Below are positions 14,513 through 15,010 of a DNA stretch of 15,010 bases, piece after piece; position 1 is the stretch's first letter, and every line of letters starts with the position of its first letter. Under the pieces are notes generated by a model. That model did not search any database. It was not told where the DNA came from and worked only from the letters and a program-made list of their open reading frames with translations. Source of the stretch: Candidatus Dormiibacterota bacterium (lineage in GTDB: Bacteria > Chloroflexota > Dormibacteria > Aeolococcales > Aeolococcaceae); NCBI GenBank assembly GCA_003170875.1, contig PMYJ01000141.1, positions 9,681-24,690 of the forward strand. The letters are read 5' to 3'. The translations under genes and the position numbers were made by a program.

Positions 14513-14616
14513 GTGGGGCGGCTCTCCAGAGCCGCGCAGGCGCTCCAGCGCCTGCTCTTTGGCCAGTTGCGCGCCGGGCCCTGGAGGGCCCGCGCGGCTC
14601 TGGAGAGCCGCCCCAC
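14513..14616. repeat. Compound inverted repeat (REP/MITE-like, 104 bp)
   Basis: Perfect 25-bp arms (14513-14537 and 14592-14616) face each other. Each arm is itself a palindrome: CGGCTCT-CC-AGAGCCG (14519-14534) and CGGCTCT-GG-AGAGCCG (14595-14610). The interior holds two more hairpins, CAGGCGC-TCCA-GCGCCTG (14537-14554) and GGGCCC-TGGA-GGGCCC (14576-14591). The element lies just after the aconitase stop codon. It could fold into a cruciform or multi-hairpin RNA and act as terminator, mRNA stabiliser or a mobile REP/BIME-type unit. There is no ORF inside and no visible target-site duplication. Confidence 0.85.
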
Positions 14617-14623
14617 ATTGCAC

Positions 14624-15010
14624 TTAAGTGGACGCGATTTGCCGCAGCACGTACGGCAGGATGCCACCCGAGCGGAAGTACTCCACCTCGCGCGGCGTGT
14701 CGATGCGAACCTTGGCGTCGAACGTCTTTACCGAACCATTCGCCGCGGTGACGCTGACCCTCGCGCGCTTCGACCCGCTTTCGATCGCTTCAGCGACGCC
14801 CGTAATCGAGTACGTCTCGAAGCCTGTCAAACCGAGTGACTGGCGAGTCGCGCCATCCAGGAATTCAAGCGGCAGGACGCCCATGCCCACCAGGTTCGAG
14901 CGATGGATGCGCTCGTAGCTCTCCGCGATGACCGCCTTCACACCGAGCAACGCAACGCCCTTCGCGGCCCAGTCGCGCGATGAACCCGAGCCGTACTCCT
15001 TGCCCGCGAT
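14624..15010 (-). CDS. acnA: Aconitate hydratase, C-terminal fragment
   Basis: The last 128 residues of an aconitase; the 5' part lies beyond the right edge. This is the swivel domain (domain 4) of the TCA-cycle enzyme that interconverts citrate and isocitrate. Diagnostic segments are AGKEYGSGSSRDWAAKG, which carries the substrate-binding Ser and Arg, and KAVIAESYERIHRSNLVGMGVLPLEF, followed by the usual C-terminal EVEYFRSGGILPYVLRQIA. It reads open from base 15010 to a TAA at 14624-14626. GC here is about 62% in two lines counted, lower than the chemosensory operon. It points the same way as the antitoxin-type gene but has no functional link to it. Confidence 0.95.
   Translation of the reverse strand: MAGKEYGSGSSRDWAAKGVALLGVKAVIAESYERIHRSNLVGMGVLPLEFLDGATRQSLGLTGFETYSITGVAEAIESGSKRARVSVTAANGSVKTFDAKVRIDTPREVEYFRSGGILPYVLRQIAST

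Noticed and set aside
14389..14667. N-terminal extension of the CheA/antitoxin frame to 634 aa
   Set aside because: It runs through the operator and the compound inverted repeat and has no protein-like character; the antitoxin fold starts cleanly at the ATG at 14388.
14375..14839. Plus-strand ORF of 154 aa over the right end
   Set aside because: It crosses the inverted repeat and reads antisense to the aconitase gene; no recognisable domain.
1..15010. CRISPR arrays, tRNA or rRNA genes, integrases, IS elements
   Set aside because: No regularly spaced repeat-spacer pattern, tRNA cloverleaf, rRNA core or transposase/integrase motif was found on either strand by eye.

Overview
The window is GC-rich (about 70-75% GC over most of its length, from a few lines counted by hand) and densely packed with bacterial genes. 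GTG and TTG starts, 4-bp stop/start overlaps and the protein families present suggest a high-GC soil-type bacterium of the Chloroflexota/Dormibacterota/Actinomycetota kind. The phylum is inference; no rRNA or other marker gene is present.

Region 1 (1-4580, all minus strand): a glutaryl-CoA dehydrogenase, then an NRAMP-fold transporter whose metal-site residues are altered as in NRAMP-related magnesium transporters, then a soluble PRC-barrel/MgtE-N/CBS protein. The last is the cytosolic Mg2+-sensing half of MgtE without its membrane channel. Transporter plus detached sensor reads as a split magnesium-uptake module. A 266-bp leader with three perfect hairpins precedes the transporter.

Region 2 (4623-7609, minus strand): a secreted lipoprotein with two DUF5666-like repeats, an OmpR-type response regulator and its sensor kinase, which overlaps it by 4 bp. 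Region 3 (7779-8866, plus strand): a GT4 glycosyltransferase whose C-terminal helix lies in another frame because of an apparent 1-nt loss in a G-rich stretch.

Region 4 (8892-14388, minus strand): a tightly coupled chemosensory operon in transcription order CheA-REC, a 63-aa repeat protein, CheB, CheR-TPR, CheW and REC-GGDEF diguanylate cyclase. Nearly all junctions are 4-bp ATGA/GTGA overlaps. This gene content matches Wsp-type pathways, in which a chemoreceptor array drives c-di-GMP synthesis rather than a flagellar motor. The small protein, built of four nonapeptide repeats (RALRRAAxx), is unrecognised and is the best candidate for something new. The CheB receiver domain is degenerate.

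Region 5 (about 14230-15010, minus strand): the operon's CheA lacks P1, P2 and the first half of P3. Its ORF instead opens with a complete Phd/YefM antitoxin fold, preceded by a four-core GTAC operator. Upstream lie a 104-bp compound inverted repeat and the 3' end of an aconitase gene, and GC falls to about 55-62%. This looks like a junction between two genomic contexts (recombination or assembly chimera) that happens to be in frame. A real antitoxin-CheA fusion is the less likely but more exciting alternative.
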